This document shows, piece by piece, positions 6,872 through 8,345 of a DNA stretch of 8,345 nt. Made by a program: the position numbers and the translations under genes. The stretch spans positions 586 to 8,930 of the forward strand of contig DEIM01000105.1 of NCBI GenBank assembly GCA_002352485.1, given 5' to 3'. This DNA is from Candidatus Dadabacteria bacterium UBA2774. Its GTDB lineage: Bacteria; Desulfobacterota_D; UBA1144; Nemesobacterales; UBA2774. The notes below the pieces were generated by a model. That model did not search any database. It was not told the origin of the DNA and saw nothing but the letters and a program-made list of their open reading frames with translations. The stretch's first letter is position 1. Each line of letters opens with the position of its first letter.

Positions 6872-7582
6872 ATGCAAAAGGTGAAGTTATTTAGTACTGT
6901 AATGCTCGTTGTTTTGGCGTCGGTGTTGGTTTTTGGTTGCGGTTCTAACGTAGATAAGGAGATGGCTGATGCGGAAGCAGCTTTACAGGCGGCTAGAGAT
7001 GCCGGTGCAGAGGGGCTCCCGGAATATCAGGCAGCAGAGGAACTTATAGCTAAGGCTAAAGAAATGATGGCCGCCGGAGATACTGCAGGCGCGCGCGCAC
7101 TACTTGAAGAAGCACGCTTTAAAGCCATAGAAGCAGAAGGTAAAGCGAAAAATCAGGCATATGTAGAGTCTGTAGATATAGATACTGTTGAAGAGTCGCT
7201 TTCATCGCTCAGTCCTTCCGGATCGTCTTACGGGCTGGTTGATGTTTTCTTCGGATACGATCAGTCGAGCATAACATCTGAATCCAGAAGCACTCTAAAC
7301 GATAACGCAAGGATAATAAGAGGCAGTTCAGGTAAATTTCAGGTTGTTGTGATTGAAGGTTACTGCGATATAAGGGGTACTGAGGAATATAATTTAGCTC
7401 TCGGCCAAAGAAGAGCGGAATCTACGAGAAACTATCTTATAGGTCTCGGAGCATCTCCTTCAATAGTACAGGCCGTAAGTAAAGGAGAGACGGAGCAGTT
7501 CGCATTCGGTACTTCTGACTATGATTATCAGCAGAACAGAAGAGCACATTTCGTGCCGGCCGTATCTTCTCCGAGCTTTTAG
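6872..7582 (+). CDS. pal: Pal-like OmpA-domain lipoprotein
   Basis: A peptidoglycan-associated lipoprotein that anchors the outer membrane to the cell wall and normally works with TolB in the Tol-Pal system. Residues 1-22 are a lipoprotein signal ending V-F-G before Cys23; Gly at the next position, not Asp, fits sorting to the outer membrane. Residues about 30-95 are a highly helical Ala/Glu-rich segment (AEAALQAARDAGAEGLPEY and following) that resembles DUF4398-type domains and is not part of classical Pal. The OmpA-like domain spans about 122-228: FFGYDQSSIT (126-135), GYCDIRGTEEYNLALGQRRA (163-182) and NRRAHFV (222-228). The first motif reads GYCD where Pal proteins usually have GHxD. At 236 residues it is longer than typical Pal, about 170, because of the helical segment. 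The gene has its own promoter region and strong ribosome site and is followed directly by a cpoB-like gene, which supports the Pal assignment over a generic OmpA-family lipoprotein. Confidence 0.85.
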   Translation: MQKVKLFSTVMLVVLASVLVFGCGSNVDKEMADAEAALQAARDAGAEGLPEYQAAEELIAKAKEMMAAGDTAGARALLEEARFKAIEAEGKAKNQAYVESVDIDTVEESLSSLSPSGSSYGLVDVFFGYDQSSITSESRSTLNDNARIIRGSSGKFQVVVIEGYCDIRGTEEYNLALGQRRAESTRNYLIGLGASPSIVQAVSKGETEQFAFGTSDYDYQQNRRAHFVPAVSSPSF

Positions 7583-7591
7583 GTATTGTCT

Positions 7592-8311
7592 ATGAGTGTT
7601 AATTCAATTATTATGTTGTTATCCGTGGCTTGTATTTTGAGCGCAGGTTGTGTAGCTTCGCAGGGAGACATGAATAGCGTGTATGCGAGACAGACTCGCT
7701 TAGAAGCAAAGATGGACAGTCTGACAAAACAGGTTCAGTCAATGAAAGGCTCCCAGGGAAGTAGTGGTACCGACCCGGCGCTTAAAGAAGAATTGTATCG
7801 GCTACAGCAGGAAGTAAACGATCTAAAAAGATCTTATTCTGATTTGAATGCAAAGGTAAGTAAATCTGAGTTTGATCTCCCCGTTCCTTCCGAGGGTGGT
7901 TCAACAGAGATTGAAACCGCATCGGTGAACACAGAGGAAGTAATTTATAATCAAGGTTACACCGAGCTCAGCGAAGGAAATTATGGGGAATCGAGGAAAA
8001 AGTTTAAAATGTTTTTATCGAAATACCCAAAATCTTCAAAGGCCGGGGATGCTACTTACTGGATAGCAGAGTCCTATTACAGAGAGGGCGAGTTTGAAGA
8101 AGCGATTCTAGATTATCAAAGGTTTATAGACACTTACCCAGGTGACGACAGGGTGCCGCTCTCTTATTTAAAGCAGGGACTGTCGCTGATGGAAATAGGC
8201 AAAAATGAAGAGGCTCAATTATTTTTTGAAACACTCATTGACAAATACCCTCAATCAGATGAAGCTAATACAGCAAAGGAAAAAATAAGAGAACTTGCAG
8301 TTAACGGTTAA
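7592..8311 (+). CDS. cpoB: CpoB/YbgF-like Tol-Pal system lipoprotein with TPR repeats
   Basis: A cell-envelope protein that in characterised bacteria coordinates Tol-Pal function with peptidoglycan synthesis during division. From the ATG the N-terminus is a short lipoprotein-type signal ending Leu-Ser-Ala-Gly before Cys20; E. coli CpoB is soluble, so lipid anchoring is a lineage difference. Next come a coiled-coil region (about 30-85, with heptad-like RQTRLEAKMDSLTKQVQSMK), an acidic Ser/Thr linker and three TPR-like repeats covering about 117-236, each ending in a YP turn (SKYPKS, DTYPGD, DKYPQS). Length near 240 residues is normal. A TTG at 7586 would add two residues, but the AGG at 7581-7583 lies eight bases before the ATG and only two before the TTG, so the ATG is chosen. 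The gap to the pal-like gene is nine bases, with the ribosome site overlapping the pal stop codon, which suggests translational coupling. The stop is complete in the window. Confidence 0.85.
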   Translation: MSVNSIIMLLSVACILSAGCVASQGDMNSVYARQTRLEAKMDSLTKQVQSMKGSQGSSGTDPALKEELYRLQQEVNDLKRSYSDLNAKVSKSEFDLPVPSEGGSTEIETASVNTEEVIYNQGYTELSEGNYGESRKKFKMFLSKYPKSSKAGDATYWIAESYYREGEFEEAILDYQRFIDTYPGDDRVPLSYLKQGLSLMEIGKNEEAQLFFETLIDKYPQSDEANTAKEKIRELAVNG

Positions 8312-8323
8312 ACGGTTTATTAT

Positions 8324-8345
8324 TAGGTACTCAATAGGTACTCAA
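8324..8345. repeat. Exact 11-bp tandem duplication at window end
   Basis: TAGGTACTCAA occurs twice without interruption (8324-8334 and 8335-8345), starting 12 bases after the cpoB stop and reaching the last base of the window. Whether more copies follow is not visible. The unit contains GGTAC, and no terminator hairpin is seen between cpoB and the repeat. Confidence 0.8.

Overview
The window carries seven complete protein genes of a diderm (Gram-negative) bacterium. The evidence for an outer membrane is direct: an OprB-type porin, a Pal-type OmpA-domain lipoprotein and a CpoB/YbgF-type protein. Base composition is moderate, intergenic DNA is AT-rich, and three genes appear to use or offer non-ATG starts. 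The Pal-like protein (Ala-rich helical stretch before the OmpA domain) and the lipoprotein form of CpoB look deltaproteobacterial or candidate-phylum in style, but I cannot name the taxon. No RNA gene, insertion sequence, phage gene or CRISPR array is visible.

Layout. Bases 1-288 are non-coding apart from a perfect hairpin downstream of the first gene. Five genes on the minus strand follow, read from right to left: a DUF3943-like exported protein (6673-5885) and a flavin-reductase-like protein (5845-5264), 39 bp apart; then an OprB-type porin (5039-3771) with its own candidate promoter; then aspT (3600-1891) and aspD (1875-289), 15 bp apart. After a divergent AT-rich intergenic region (6674-6871), the plus strand carries a pal-like lipoprotein gene (6872-7582) and a cpoB/ybgF-like gene (7592-8311), separated by only a few bases. 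The window ends inside or at the end of an exact 11-bp tandem duplication.

How the genes work together. AspT and AspD form a known two-part energy cycle: AspT exchanges external aspartate for internal alanine, and AspD decarboxylates aspartate to alanine plus CO2. The net effect is charge movement and proton consumption, which raises the proton motive force and internal pH. The porin just upstream could supply the outer-membrane entry route for small solutes, but its family is usually linked to sugars and its link to aspartate is only positional. The Pal/CpoB pair belongs to the Tol-Pal envelope system, here separated from tolQRAB at least within this window. The DUF3943/flavin-reductase pair has no assigned pathway.

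I do not see convincing evidence of a wholly new system. The most interesting points are the aspT-aspD pair next to an outer-membrane porin in a diderm, the unexplained DUF3943-flavin reductase pair, and the departures from family motifs in the Pal-like and flavin-reductase-like proteins.
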